Origin: Enterobacter kobei
Lineage (GTDB): Bacteria > Pseudomonadota > Gammaproteobacteria > Enterobacterales > Enterobacteriaceae
DNA length: 64,000 nucleotides
Direction: 5' to 3'
NCBI RefSeq assembly: GCF_001729765.1
Contig: NZ_CP017181.1
Span: 4,464,001 to 4,528,000, forward strand
How positions within the stretch are numbered: position 1 is the stretch's first letter; the number at the start of each line of letters is the position of its first letter. Below the pieces are notes generated by a model. It had not been told where the DNA came from and ran no database searches. It worked only from the letters and a program-made list of their open reading frames with translations. This document shows positions 1 to 11,504 of the stretch, piece after piece. A program made the position numbers and the translations under genes.

Positions 1-17
1 ATTGCGTTAGTCATCAT
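1..17 (-). CDS. mdcE: Malonate decarboxylase gamma subunit, first codons only
   Basis: Only the start of this gene is inside the window. Two adjacent ATG codons on the minus strand overlap the stop of the gene before it (ATGA overlap), then the frame runs open off the left edge. In the Klebsiella-type mdcABCDEFGH operon the gene after mdcD is mdcE, the gamma subunit that works with MdcD in decarboxylating malonyl-S-ACP. The identity rests on operon order; about five codons carry no homology signal. Confidence 0.45.
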
Positions 18-847
18 TTCACCTCCCGGGCAAAAAGCGCGTTAATTTGTTCGGCATCGGCCTGTTTGCGGGTGTCGAAATTCGTCAGACGGTTCAGGTA
101 ATCGTCGTAGTTATCGGTGCGGTGTTTCGCGGGTACGCCCCTGGCAATCGCGTCGTTCATCGCCGCTTTCACCGCGTTGATACCGTCACCGACCAGCGCG
201 TCAACCAGCCCGCTTTGGTAGCGCACTTCGCCACCGGTCATGCTCCAGATAAACGGACGGTCACGGGAGTCGTACTCTTCAATCCCCGCTTCCTGCTCGA
301 TGACCTGCGGACCGTTCAGTCCGAGACGCGCTTCGCGGGTCACAATCAGGTAGCTGCACAGCGCCGCCGCGATGGACATCCCACCGAAGCAGCCCACGGT
401 CCCTGCGACAATCCCGATAACGGGCGTGTAACGACGCAGGTCAACAATCGCCGCGTGGATATCGGCAATGGCGGCCAGACCCAGGTTCGCCTCCTGCAGA
501 CGAACGCCGCCGGTTTCGAGGCACAGCACAGCCTGAGTCGGAATGCCGTTGCGGTTATCTTCTGCCGCCAGCTCCAGCGCCGCCGCCATTTTGGCACCGG
601 ACACTTCACCCATGCTGCCGCCCTGGAACGCACCTTCAATGGCGACCACAACGGCTGGCTGACCGTTGATCGTGCCTTTCGCCACCACCATGCCGTCGTC
701 CGCCTGCGGAACAATGCCCTGTGGCCCAAGCCACGGAGAGATAATGCCTTCAAACGGATCCAGCAGTTCGCGATAGCTACCCTCATCGAGCAGGGCCTGC
801 GCACGCTGGCGTGCTTTCAATTCGATAAAGCTGCTGTCATCACGCAT
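14..847 (-). CDS. mdcD: Malonate decarboxylase beta subunit
   Basis: A 277-residue cytoplasmic protein of the biotin-independent malonate decarboxylase. MdcD with MdcE forms the carboxyl-transferase-like component that decarboxylates malonyl bound to the acyl carrier protein MdcC, regenerating acetyl-S-ACP. The sequence has the crotonase-like carboxyltransferase pattern, with glycine-rich oxyanion segments (GAFQGGSMGEVSGAK near residues 72-86 and GTVGCFGGMSIAAAL near 148-162). The ATG lies inside the end of mdcC (8-base overlap), implying translational coupling, and the stop overlaps the start of mdcE. Length and neighbours fit the family well. Confidence 0.93.
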   Translation of the reverse strand: MRDDSSFIELKARQRAQALLDEGSYRELLDPFEGIISPWLGPQGIVPQADDGMVVAKGTINGQPAVVVAIEGAFQGGSMGEVSGAKMAAALELAAEDNRNGIPTQAVLCLETGGVRLQEANLGLAAIADIHAAIVDLRRYTPVIGIVAGTVGCFGGMSIAAALCSYLIVTREARLGLNGPQVIEQEAGIEEYDSRDRPFIWSMTGGEVRYQSGLVDALVGDGINAVKAAMNDAIARGVPAKHRTDNYDDYLNRLTNFDTRKQADAEQINALFAREVK

Positions 848-1139
848 GGCTCACCCCCTCAAAAACCTGTTCGATACGAATGCGAGCCACGCCCGGCGTC
901 GCGCCGAAATCATGAATGGTCAGTTTTCCTGCTGGCAGGCTACTGACCGTTTGCAGGCGGTTGAACAGTGCCTCCCAGCGACCCCGGCTGTTGTCGACGG
1001 AGGTGGTGATATCAATGGTTAACGTCTGGCCCGGTTCGGCGGTGAAGAGCACCTCCATATCCCCGGAACCGACTACCCCTGCCAGGGCCCTGCCGCTTAA
1101 CGCGCGGCTGGCTGGCACGGTCAATGTGATTTTTTCCAT
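840..1139 (-). CDS. mdcC: Malonate decarboxylase acyl carrier protein (delta subunit)
   Basis: A 99-residue acyl carrier protein. It carries the 2'-(5''-phosphoribosyl)-3'-dephospho-CoA prosthetic arm on which acetyl and malonyl groups are exchanged during decarboxylation. The expected attachment residue is visible as Ser25 in the motif VVGSGD, the position known for Klebsiella MdcC. The gene starts 9 bases after mdcB and overlaps mdcD by 8 bases. MdcB, encoded just upstream, makes the precursor of the arm. The serine and the operon position together make the call firm. Confidence 0.93.
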   Translation of the reverse strand: MEKITLTVPASRALSGRALAGVVGSGDMEVLFTAEPGQTLTIDITTSVDNSRGRWEALFNRLQTVSSLPAGKLTIHDFGATPGVARIRIEQVFEGVSHA

Positions 1140-1148
1140 AACATCCTC

Positions 1149-2006
1149 TTAATGCTTTGAATAAGGCGTTTCGACGCGATCGAGAAACAGCGTGGCAGCA
1201 AGCAGGTCAGCAGCGCCGCCTGGGGAGGCGTTTAGCACCAGCATCTGACGGTCTAAGTTAGCCAGCGCCTGCTGGCCTGCAGCCGTTGCACAACCTCCGG
1301 CGTTCAGTACCGCACGGGCACCGTCCTGCATGGCGTCCAGCCCCTCCAGCCCGGCGCGCGACAGCACGCAGGTGTCGGTAAGCGACGTCATGATCGCCAT
1401 CAGCGCGTCAAGCCTGGCGTGCGTTTCACTGCTGCCGTTGAGACGGCTCAGGCGAAGCTGCGGCAACGCGCGCTGCATAATGTGCGGGAACGCCTGCTGA
1501 GCCTCTTCGCGTGCACCCGGTACGCGGTAGCGGTGCGTGGCGCGAAGGCCTTTGCTGAACACTTTCGGCGCCGCCTCGTCAGGGAGTTTCGCCAGCTGCG
1601 CGGCAGTGCGGGCGACGTCGTGCGCCCTGGCTTCCCCGCCCAGCATCGCCACCGCGCTGACCAGCAACCCCAGCGCCCAAATCGCGCCGCGATGGGTGTT
1701 TACGCCACACGTTGCAGCCATCATCTGCTGCTCGCCTTCGCGACCAAGACGGCCAACGGTTTGCCGAAGCGCAATATCTGCCGGACGCAGCCAGCTTTGC
1801 TGCGCCAGCGCCTGAAACGTCGGGGTCAGGCTGCGCGCGGAGCGCTCCATCAGCGCAAGGGATAAATCGTGGTGCGCACCGTTCCCCCGACTGTCCACCA
1901 GACCGGGTTTCGGGCTTAATCGTGCTTCGTCAATCAGACACTGCGTGGCGGTTCGCGCCAGCCATTCGGCACCGCCTTCAACCTGAATCTGGGGCAGAAG
2001 TTTCAT
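1149..2006 (-). CDS. mdcB: Triphosphoribosyl-dephospho-CoA synthase
   Basis: A 285-residue enzyme of the CitG/MdcB family. It joins dephospho-CoA to ATP-derived ribose to make the 2'-(5''-triphosphoribosyl)-3'-dephospho-CoA precursor of the MdcC prosthetic group. Family signatures are visible: an N-terminal ARLSPKPGLVDSRGNGAHHD segment (near residues 29-48) and a later GVNTHRGAIWALGL motif. An upstream in-frame start would lie inside mdcA. The chosen ATG overlaps the mdcA stop (TAATG), the usual coupled arrangement, and gives a protein beginning MKLLPQIQ. Confidence 0.92.
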   Translation of the reverse strand: MKLLPQIQVEGGAEWLARTATQCLIDEARLSPKPGLVDSRGNGAHHDLSLALMERSARSLTPTFQALAQQSWLRPADIALRQTVGRLGREGEQQMMAATCGVNTHRGAIWALGLLVSAVAMLGGEARAHDVARTAAQLAKLPDEAAPKVFSKGLRATHRYRVPGAREEAQQAFPHIMQRALPQLRLSRLNGSSETHARLDALMAIMTSLTDTCVLSRAGLEGLDAMQDGARAVLNAGGCATAAGQQALANLDRQMLVLNASPGGAADLLAATLFLDRVETPYSKH

Positions 2007-3661
2007 TACCAGCTCCGGAATTTCGCAGGTGGGTTGTACAGACCGCCGGACCATTCAACGAGGTCTGACACGCTGCCCGCCGCCAGCAGAGAGCGGGTGG
2101 CGTCGGTGCGGCGAATACCCATATCTTCCGGATAAACAACCTTGCCGCTCTGGCGCAGTTCCGCCACGCGTTTAGCATCCACGCCCAGGCCGATATCGGT
2201 AATCCCCGCCACAGCGGCGACCATGGCACGACGCTCCTCAAGATCTTTGGCGCGATAGAGGTAAGCAATCCCCTCTTCCGTCAGCACGTGCGTCACGTCG
2301 TCGCCGTATATCATGACCGGCGCCAGAGGCATCCCGGACGCTTTTGCCACGTCAACAGCATCAAGCTTTTCCACAAAGGTCGTCTTTACGCCCGCCTGGA
2401 AGGTTTCCACCATCTGCACGACCAGTTTTTTACCGCGCTGCATCGGGTCAGGTTCGGTGATCATGTTCAGCCAGGCCGGTGTAGCGTGGCGACGACCATG
2501 TGGGTCGTGCCCCATGTTTGGCGCACCGCCGAAGCCGGAAAGACGACCGCGTGTCACCGTTGAGGAGTTGGCGTAACCATCAACCTGCAGAGTTGAGCCG
2601 ATAAACATATCGACCGCATACTGACCGGCCAGCTGACAGAACGCACGGTTGGAACGCATGGAGCCGTCGGCACCGGTAAAGAAGATGTCCGGACGGGCGC
2701 GGATGTACTCTTCCATCCCCAGCTCGCCGCCGAAGCAGTGCACGCTTTCCACCCAGCCGCTTTCAATTGCCGGGATCAGCGTTGGGTGCGGGTTCAGGGT
2801 CCAGTGCTTACAGATTTTGCCCTTCAGGCCGAGCTGTTCGCCGTAGGTCGGCAGCAGCAGTTCAATCGCTGCGGTGTTAAAACCGATCCCGTGGTTGAGG
2901 GACTGCACCTGATGTTCCGCGTAGATGCCCTTAATCGCCATCATCGCCATCAGGATGTGTTCCTGTTTGATCAGTCGCGGATCACGGGTAAACAGCGGTT
3001 CGATAAAGAATGGCTTGTCGGCAACGACAACATAGTCAATCCAGGAGCCCGGAATATCGACGCGCGGCAGGTCGCATTCGTCGTCCACCAGTTCATTCAC
3101 CTGCGCAATCACAATCCCGTCGTGGAAGGCCGCGGCTTCCACCAGTGCCGGAGTATCTTCGGTGCTCGCCCCGGTGTAGAGGTTGCCTTTGCGGTCTGCT
3201 TTAAACCCCGCAATCAGCGCCACGTTGGGCGAGAGGTCGACGTAGAGGCGTGAATAGAGCTCGATATAGGTATGGATAGCGCCGATTTCGAGCTGACCAT
3301 CTTCCAGCAGCTGGGAGATTCGCAGGCTCTGCGTCCCGGAGAAGGAGAAGTCCAGCTTGCGGGCGATGCCTTTCTCAAAGATATCCAGATGCTCGCTACG
3401 GCCGACGCTCGGCATGATCATATGCAGATCGTGGACAATTTGCGGGTTCACTTCAGCCAGCGAGCGTGAAAGGAAATCGGCCTGCTTCTGGTTGTTACCT
3501 TCCAGAACGACCTTATCGCCAGGGGCGATCAGTTTTTCCAGCATGGCGACAAGATCGCCGGTTGGCAGTACCTTGCCCTGCACCGGTACGGACGCCAGAC
3601 GACGCGCTTTTTCGCTGCGTCGCGTGTTCCATTGCCGGGTGGGTGTTTGCCCAGATAACAT
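2006..3661 (-). CDS. mdcA: Malonate decarboxylase alpha subunit (acetyl-ACP:malonate ACP transferase)
   Basis: A 551-residue CoA-transferase-like protein, first gene of the malonate decarboxylase operon. It exchanges the acetyl group on the MdcC carrier for malonate, releasing acetate and forming malonyl-S-ACP for MdcD/MdcE. The sequence is full length, with family segments such as HDLHMIMPSVGRSEHLDIF in the N-terminal third and YANSSTVTRGRLSGFGGAPN in the middle. The ATG follows a strong AGGAGG ribosome binding site. This is accessory metabolism: E. coli K-12 lacks mdc, while malonate-positive Enterobacter and Klebsiella carry it. A candidate CRP site lies upstream. Confidence 0.95.
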   Translation of the reverse strand: MLSGQTPTRQWNTRRSEKARRLASVPVQGKVLPTGDLVAMLEKLIAPGDKVVLEGNNQKQADFLSRSLAEVNPQIVHDLHMIMPSVGRSEHLDIFEKGIARKLDFSFSGTQSLRISQLLEDGQLEIGAIHTYIELYSRLYVDLSPNVALIAGFKADRKGNLYTGASTEDTPALVEAAAFHDGIVIAQVNELVDDECDLPRVDIPGSWIDYVVVADKPFFIEPLFTRDPRLIKQEHILMAMMAIKGIYAEHQVQSLNHGIGFNTAAIELLLPTYGEQLGLKGKICKHWTLNPHPTLIPAIESGWVESVHCFGGELGMEEYIRARPDIFFTGADGSMRSNRAFCQLAGQYAVDMFIGSTLQVDGYANSSTVTRGRLSGFGGAPNMGHDPHGRRHATPAWLNMITEPDPMQRGKKLVVQMVETFQAGVKTTFVEKLDAVDVAKASGMPLAPVMIYGDDVTHVLTEEGIAYLYRAKDLEERRAMVAAVAGITDIGLGVDAKRVAELRQSGKVVYPEDMGIRRTDATRSLLAAGSVSDLVEWSGGLYNPPAKFRSW

Positions 3662-3793
3662 TATTAACCTCCTGATTCAGCTAATCATTTTGATTTGCTT
3701 AACGTTGAGTAAAGTGTGCGCTCTGGTGGGAAAGGCATCAATTAAGCGTAGAGCGGAATCATTAGCCTGAGAGTAATAATCACGGTAAAGATT

Positions 3794-3809
3794 TGTGATC
3801 GGGATCAGT
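3794..3809. promoter_or_regulatory. Candidate CRP site between mdcA and yheT
   Basis: TGTGA-TCGGGA-TCAGT matches the TGTGA-N6-TCACA consensus at 8 of 10 arm positions and sits in the 228-base divergent gap. cAMP-CRP control of malonate use would make physiological sense, but this is inference from one imperfect motif; it could equally act on yheT or be chance. Confidence 0.35.
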
Positions 3810-3889
3810 TCATGTTTCGGAAAACCAGGCTAAACGGGGTACAATTCGGAAAGTATCGTTAATTTCCGACAAGAATCAGCATCGCGCTT

Positions 3890-4912
3890 ATGACCCAAAT
3901 CATTCCAACAGACTTCGACATTGCAGCCGAAGACAGCACCGAGTTCGTGCCCATGCGCGGTGTGTCCAACTGCCATTTGCAGACCATGCTGCCACGGCTG
4001 ATCCGCCGTAAGGTTCAGTTCACGCCGCACTGGCAGCGGCTTGACCTGCCAGACGGTGATTTTCTGGATCTCGCCTGGAGCGAAGACCCCGAGCAGGCAC
4101 GTCATAAGCCGCGTCTGGTGGTTTTTCATGGTCTGGAAGGGAGTCTGCACAGCCCTTATGCGCATGGATTGATTGAGGCAGCAAAAGCGCGCGGCTGGCT
4201 CGGGGTGGTGATGCATTTTCGTGGCTGCAGCGGCGAGCCAAATCGACAGAAACGCATCTATCACTCGGGTGAAACCGAAGACGGAACCTGGTTTTTACAC
4301 TGGCTGCGGGAAAACTATGGCACCGTGCCAACGGCGGCCGTGGGGTATTCGCTGGGCGGAAATATGCTCGCCTGCCTGCTGGCCAAAGAGGGCGACAGCG
4401 TACCGCTCAATGCCGCAGTGATTGTCTCCGCGCCGTTTATGCTGGAGCAGTGCAGCTACCATATGGATAAAGGGTTTTCCCGCGTCTATCAGCGCTATCT
4501 GCTCAACCTGCTGAAAGCCAACGCCGCACGTAAGCTGAAGGCTTACCCGGATACCCTGCCGGTCAGCCTGCGCCAGTTGAAAAAGGTGCGCCGCATTCGT
4601 GAATTCGACGATCTGATCACCGCAAAAATTCACGGCTTCGCCGATGCGATCGACTATTACCGTCAGTGCAGCGCCATGCCGTTGCTCAGCAAAATCACCC
4701 AGCCGACGCTGATTATTCACGCCAAAGATGATCCGTTTATGGATCATCACTCTATTCCCGCGCAGGAATTCCTTCCCGACAATGTTCACTATCAGTTGAC
4801 TGAACATGGCGGCCACGTTGGGTTTATTGGCGGGACGCTGCACCGCCCGAAAATGTGGCTGGAGGCGCGTATTCCTGACTGGCTTACTCCTTATCTGGAC
4901 GGTGCAAAATGA
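3890..4912 (+). CDS. yheT: YheT, predicted alpha/beta-fold hydrolase
   Basis: A 340-residue cytoplasmic hydrolase of the YheT/ABHD1-3 family. An alpha/beta-hydrolase nucleophile elbow is visible as GYSLGG (Ser about 154). A C-terminal [14 protein letters not shown] segment supplies the likely acid and EHGGHVGF the likely catalytic histidine. The physiological substrate is not established. The gene starts a three-gene plus-strand cluster, overlapping yheU by four bases (ATGA), with prkB 30 bases further on. In E. coli the same three genes are adjacent, so this is conserved core sequence resuming after the mdc operon. Confidence 0.95.
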   Translation: MTQIIPTDFDIAAEDSTEFVPMRGVSNCHLQTMLPRLIRRKVQFTPHWQRLDLPDGDFLDLAWSEDPEQARHKPRLVVFHGLEGSLHSPYAHGLIEAAKARGWLGVVMHFRGCSGEPNRQKRIYHSGETEDGTWFLHWLRENYGTVPTAAVGYSLGGNMLACLLAKEGDSVPLNAAVIVSAPFMLEQCSYHMDKGFSRVYQRYLLNLLKANAARKLKAYPDTLPVSLRQLKKVRRIREFDDLITAKIHGFADAIDYYRQCSAMPLLSKITQPTLIIHAKDDPFMDHHSIPAQEFLPDNVHYQLTEHGGHVGFIGGTLHRPKMWLEARIPDWLTPYLDGAK

Positions 4913-5127
4913 TCATCCCCTGGCAGGATCTGTCTCCCGAAACGCTCGATAATTTGATTGAAAGCTTTGTATTACGTGAAGGCACCGATTATGGTGAACA
5001 TGAACGCTCACTCGAGCAGAAGGTCAACGATGTAAAACGCCAGCTGAAAAGCGGCGACGTGGTGCTGGTGTGGTCAGAACTGCATGAGACGGTCAATATC
5101 ATGCCCCGCAACGCGTTTCACGGCTGA
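4909..5127 (+). CDS. yheU: YheU family protein (UPF0270)
   Basis: A 72-residue acidic protein of the UPF0270 family, function unknown. It begins [20 protein letters not shown], typical of the family, and has no signal peptide or membrane segment. The start codon overlaps the yheT stop (ATGA), so translation is probably coupled. Position between yheT and prkB is as in E. coli. Confidence 0.93.
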   Translation: MIIPWQDLSPETLDNLIESFVLREGTDYGEHERSLEQKVNDVKRQLKSGDVVLVWSELHETVNIMPRNAFHG

Positions 5128-5157
5128 CCTTCCAACCTTTTCAGTCAGGGAGTTGCT

Positions 5158-6027
5158 ATGTCTGCCAGACATCCCATTATTGCCGTTACAGGGTCGAGTG
5201 GTGCGGGAACGACCACCACCAGCCTCGCGTTTCGTAAGATTTTCGCCCAACTGAATCTCCGGGCGGCGGAGGTCGAAGGCGACAGTTTTCACCGCTATAC
5301 GCGACCTGAAATGGACATGGCGATCCGTAAGGCGCGCGATCTGGGTAAACACATCAGCTATTTCGGTCCCGAAGCCAATGACTTTGGCCTTCTTGAGCAA
5401 ACCTTCCTGGAGTACGGTCAGAGCGGCAAAGGGCAATCGCGTAAGTATCTGCATACCTATGATGAAGCTGTGCCGTGGAATCAGGTGCCGGGCACCTTTA
5501 CCCCCTGGCAGCCGCTGCCGGAACCCACCGATGTGCTGTTTTATGAGGGATTACACGGCGGCGTAGTCACCCCACAGCATGACGTGGCGCGTCATGTGGA
5601 TCTGCTGGTTGGCGTGGTGCCTATCGTGAACCTGGAGTGGATCCAGAAGCTGACGCGCGACATGAGCGAGCGCGGCCATTCGCGCGAAGCGGTGATGGAT
5701 TCGGTGGTGCGCTCCATGGAAGACTACATCAACTACCTCACGCCACAGTTCTCCCGCACGCACATTAACTTCCAGCGCGTGCCGACGGTGGACACCTCTA
5801 ACCCGTTCGCGGCGAAAACCATCCCGTCGCTGGACGAGAGCTTTGTGGTGATCCACTTCCGCAATCTCGAAGGCATTGATTACCCCTGGCTGCTGGCGAT
5901 GCTGCAGGGCTCGTTTATTTCGCACATGAATACGTTAGTGGTACCAGGCGGAAAAATGGGGCTGGCGATGGAGCTCATCATGACGCCGCTGGTGGAGCGG
6001 TTGATGGAAGGGAAGCAGATTGCGTGA
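5158..6027 (+). CDS. prkB: Phosphoribulokinase-like kinase
   Basis: A 289-residue P-loop kinase of the phosphoribulokinase/uridine kinase family. A nucleotide-binding loop GSSGAGTT is visible at residues 12-19, followed by VEGDSFHRYTRPEMDMAI and LFYEGLHGG, family hallmarks. Enterobacteria have no Calvin cycle, so the real substrate is uncertain; the assignment is by family. The ATG follows an AGGGAGTT ribosome binding site and the length equals E. coli PrkB. A REP-type repeat follows, and yhfA converges from the other side. Confidence 0.93.
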   Translation: MSARHPIIAVTGSSGAGTTTTSLAFRKIFAQLNLRAAEVEGDSFHRYTRPEMDMAIRKARDLGKHISYFGPEANDFGLLEQTFLEYGQSGKGQSRKYLHTYDEAVPWNQVPGTFTPWQPLPEPTDVLFYEGLHGGVVTPQHDVARHVDLLVGVVPIVNLEWIQKLTRDMSERGHSREAVMDSVVRSMEDYINYLTPQFSRTHINFQRVPTVDTSNPFAAKTIPSLDESFVVIHFRNLEGIDYPWLLAMLQGSFISHMNTLVVPGGKMGLAMELIMTPLVERLMEGKQIA

Positions 6028-6035
6028 GTTGTTCT

Positions 6036-6107
6036 GCCCGGTGGCGCTGCGCTTACCGGGCCTACGTTCATGCTTTTGTAGGGCGGGTCAGCGAAGCGCC
6101 ACCCGCC
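6036..6107. repeat. REP/BIME-type palindromic repeat pair between prkB and yhfA
   Basis: Two GC-rich imperfect palindromes of the form GCCCGGTGGCGCTGCGCTTACCGGGC in opposite orientation, separated by TACGTTCATGCTTTTGTA. The same unit recurs in at least six other intergenic gaps of this window. It fills the gap between convergent genes, where it probably acts as a transcript-end stabiliser or terminator. Confidence 0.85.
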
Positions 6108-6113
6108 AAAAGA

Positions 6114-6518
6114 TTAAGCCTCGATCACTTCATACGAATGCGTGATTTTTACCGCTTTCTCCAGCATTAACGCCACAGAGCAGTATTTTTCCGCAGACAG
6201 ATCCACCGCACGCGAAACCGCCGCGTCTTTAAGCGCTTTACCGGTGACCACAAAGTGCAGATTAATGTGGGTGAACAGGCGTGGCGCCTCTTCGCGACGT
6301 TCTGAGGTGAGTTTAACCTCGCAATCCGTCACGTCATGACGACCTTTTTGCAGAATCGACACCACGTCAATCGCGCTGCATCCACCCGCCGCCATCAGCA
6401 CCATTTCCATTGGGCTGGGGGCTTTATCGCCGGAGTTACCGTCCATCAAAATCTGGTGCCCTGACGCGGATTCGCCCAGGAACGTTAAACCTTCAACCCA
6501 TTTCACGCGCGCTTGCAT
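6114..6518 (-). CDS. yhfA: OsmC-family protein YhfA
   Basis: A 134-residue OsmC/Ohr-like protein. The family's redox-active pair is partly visible: a cysteine in AAGGCSAIDVVS near residue 48 and a second in SAEKYCSVAL near residue 113. Function is unknown, with peroxide or thiol chemistry suggested by the family. I chose the inner ATG because GGAGTC sits 8-9 bases upstream, whereas the ATG five codons earlier would place that site inside the coding region. The product then matches the E. coli length. It is divergent from crp, as in E. coli. Confidence 0.93.
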   Translation of the reverse strand: MQARVKWVEGLTFLGESASGHQILMDGNSGDKAPSPMEMVLMAAGGCSAIDVVSILQKGRHDVTDCEVKLTSERREEAPRLFTHINLHFVVTGKALKDAAVSRAVDLSAEKYCSVALMLEKAVKITHSYEVIEA

Positions 6519-6829
6519 ATTCTTTGACTCCAACGTTGCATTTTCGGTGACAGATTACGCGTGCGTTACATTTCTCGCAACGGAAGGCGACCTGCATCAT
6601 GCTGAAGCGAGACACCAGGAGACACGCGGCGAAAGCTATGCTAAAACACTCAGGATGCTACAGTAATACATTGACGTTACACATGTATGCAGAGGACATC
6701 AAACTTTACTGGCTGCGAAACGTTACGACAGCCGACTTCCCAGGGTATGGGTAAGAATTCGATTGCAACCCCAGAGTCCGGATGCATCTGATGACTCTGG
6801 TGACAGCTTATAACAGAGGATAACAGCGC
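6519..6829. promoter_or_regulatory. yhfA-crp divergent intergenic region
   Basis: This 311-base gap carries the crp promoter and long leader. A block around 6631-6670 (GCTATGCTAAAACA followed by CAGGATGCTACAGTAAT) closely resembles the E. coli crp promoter region, whose transcript starts about 167 bases before the gene; that would put the start near 6663. I see no good CRP palindrome and no open reading frame worth calling. Confidence 0.6.
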
Positions 6830-7462
6830 ATGGTGCTTGGCAAACCGCAAACAGACCCGACTCTCGAATGGTTCTTGTCTCATTGCCACATTCATAAGTA
6901 CCCATCGAAGAGCACGCTGATTCACCAGGGTGAAAAAGCGGAAACGTTGTATTACATCGTCAAAGGCTCGGTGGCAGTGCTGATCAAAGATGAGGAAGGG
7001 AAAGAGATGATCCTTTCTTATCTGAACCAGGGCGATTTTATCGGTGAACTGGGCCTGTTTGAAGAAGGCCAGGAACGTAGCGCCTGGGTTCGTGCAAAGA
7101 CAGCATGTGAAGTGGCTGAAATTTCTTACAAGAAATTCCGTCAGTTGATTCAGGTAAACCCTGACATCCTGATGCGTCTTTCTTCCCAGATGGCGCGTCG
7201 TCTGCAGGTCACATCCGAGAAAGTGGGTAACCTCGCCTTCCTGGACGTCACCGGTCGTATCGCGCAGACCCTGCTGAACCTGGCGAAACAGCCAGACGCC
7301 ATGACCCACCCGGACGGCATGCAAATTAAAATTACCCGTCAGGAAATTGGTCAGATCGTCGGTTGCTCCCGCGAAACGGTGGGTCGTATCCTGAAAATGC
7401 TGGAAGATCAGAACCTGATCTCTGCCCACGGTAAAACCATCGTGGTCTACGGAACGCGTTAA
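6830..7462 (+). CDS. crp: cAMP receptor protein
   Basis: A 210-residue global transcription regulator. cAMP binding to the N-terminal beta-roll ([20 protein letters not shown], residues about 72-91) switches the dimer into a form that binds TGTGA-N6-TCACA. The C-terminal winged helix-turn-helix carries the recognition helix [11 protein letters not shown] near residues 180-190. The sequence is essentially the E. coli protein. It is monocistronic, with a long leader upstream and a perfect 10-bp terminator stem directly after the stop. Candidate targets in this window include ppiA/tsgA, pckA, malT and perhaps mdc. Confidence 0.99.
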   Translation: MVLGKPQTDPTLEWFLSHCHIHKYPSKSTLIHQGEKAETLYYIVKGSVAVLIKDEEGKEMILSYLNQGDFIGELGLFEEGQERSAWVRAKTACEVAEISYKKFRQLIQVNPDILMRLSSQMARRLQVTSEKVGNLAFLDVTGRIAQTLLNLAKQPDAMTHPDGMQIKITRQEIGQIVGCSRETVGRILKMLEDQNLISAHGKTIVVYGTR

Positions 7463-7470
7463 TTCCGCTC

Positions 7471-7506
7471 AAACGGCGTGCCATCGCAAGGTGTCACGCC
7501 GTTTTT
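7471..7506 (+). terminator. Rho-independent terminator of crp
   Basis: A perfect 10-bp stem (AAACGGCGTG at 7471-7480 with CACGCCGTTT at 7495-7504) and a 14-base loop, ending in a short T run, 9 bases after the crp stop. It ends 14 bases before the yhfK start, so yhfK needs its own promoter or readthrough. Confidence 0.85.
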
Positions 7507-7519
7507 GTCTCTATTCCCC

Positions 7520-10845
<3,326 letters not shown>

Positions 10846-10855
10846 TCACATTGAT

Positions 10856-10894
10856 TGTGAAAATATAATCACAAAATATGCATAAAAAATCACA
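10856..10894. promoter_or_regulatory. Tandem ARG boxes (ArgR operator) of argD
   Basis: Two 18-bp boxes, TGTGAAAATATAATCACA (10856-10873) and TATGCATAAAAAATCACA (10877-10894), separated by exactly 3 bp, the spacing known for ArgR hexamer operators. Each differs from the WNTGAATWWWWATTCANW consensus at only two core positions. They lie between argD and pabA and would overlap the argD promoter. Confidence 0.8.
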
Positions 10895-10910
10895 GCAAGG
10901 CAACAGATAT

Positions 10911-11474
10911 TCAGCGATGGAAGAAATTAGCCAGCAGGTCATGCCCTTGCTCGCTAAGGATACTTTCCGGATGGAATTGCACGCCCTCAAGATCCCACTC
11001 GCGGTGGCGAATCCCCATGATCTCCTGCGTATCGCTCCAGGCGGTCACCTCAAAGCAGTCTGGCAGCGTCGGCGGGTCAATCACCAGCGAATGGTAGCGC
11101 GTCACGGTTAAGGGATTATTGAGCCCCGTGAATACCCCGATACTGGTATGCGTGACCGGCGACGTTTTTCCGTGCATCACTTTCGCGGCACGCACGATGG
11201 TGGCGCCGAATACCTGGGCAATGGCCTGATGGCCCAGGCAGACGCCCAGAATGGGCAGCTTGCCAGCATAGTGCCGGATAACATCCAGAGACACGCCCGA
11301 TTCCGACGGCGTGCAGGGGCCGGGTGAAATCACAATTTTCTGCGGAGCCAGCGTCGCAATATCGGCCAGAGTCACGTCATCGTTACGGCGGACAACCACC
11401 TCTGCTCCCAGCTCACAAAAATACTGGTAAAGGTTCCAGGTGAAGGAATCGTAGTTATCAATCAGCAGAATCAT
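10911..11474 (-). CDS. pabA: Aminodeoxychorismate synthase, glutaminase component
   Basis: A 187-residue class I glutamine amidotransferase. It releases ammonia from glutamine for PabB, which converts chorismate to 4-amino-4-deoxychorismate on the way to folate. The catalytic triad is visible: Cys79 in LGVCLGHQ and His168/Glu170 in VQFHPES. The N-terminal [10 protein letters not shown] is typical of PabA/TrpG proteins. The flanking order argD-pabA-fic is as in E. coli, and the gene starts 30 bases after the fic stop, so the two may be co-transcribed. TrpG is the alternative, excluded by context. Confidence 0.96.
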   Translation of the reverse strand: MILLIDNYDSFTWNLYQYFCELGAEVVVRRNDDVTLADIATLAPQKIVISPGPCTPSESGVSLDVIRHYAGKLPILGVCLGHQAIAQVFGATIVRAAKVMHGKTSPVTHTSIGVFTGLNNPLTVTRYHSLVIDPPTLPDCFEVTAWSDTQEIMGIRHREWDLEGVQFHPESILSEQGHDLLANFFHR

Positions 11475-11504
11475 GGCGGCTCCCGAAAAAAATGCCGCCC
11501 TATT

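Noticed and set aside
47..946. A 299-codon plus-strand frame opposite mdcD and mdcC
   Set aside because: It spans two recognised mdc genes in antisense and shows no domain.
3662..3770. A LysR-type or other specific regulator site in front of mdcA
   Set aside because: Short inverted elements such as AACGTT are present, but nothing distinctive enough to assign to a named malonate regulator.
6640..6720. CRP autoregulatory site in the crp leader
   Set aside because: Expected from E. coli, but no segment here matches TGTGA-N6-TCACA well enough to call.
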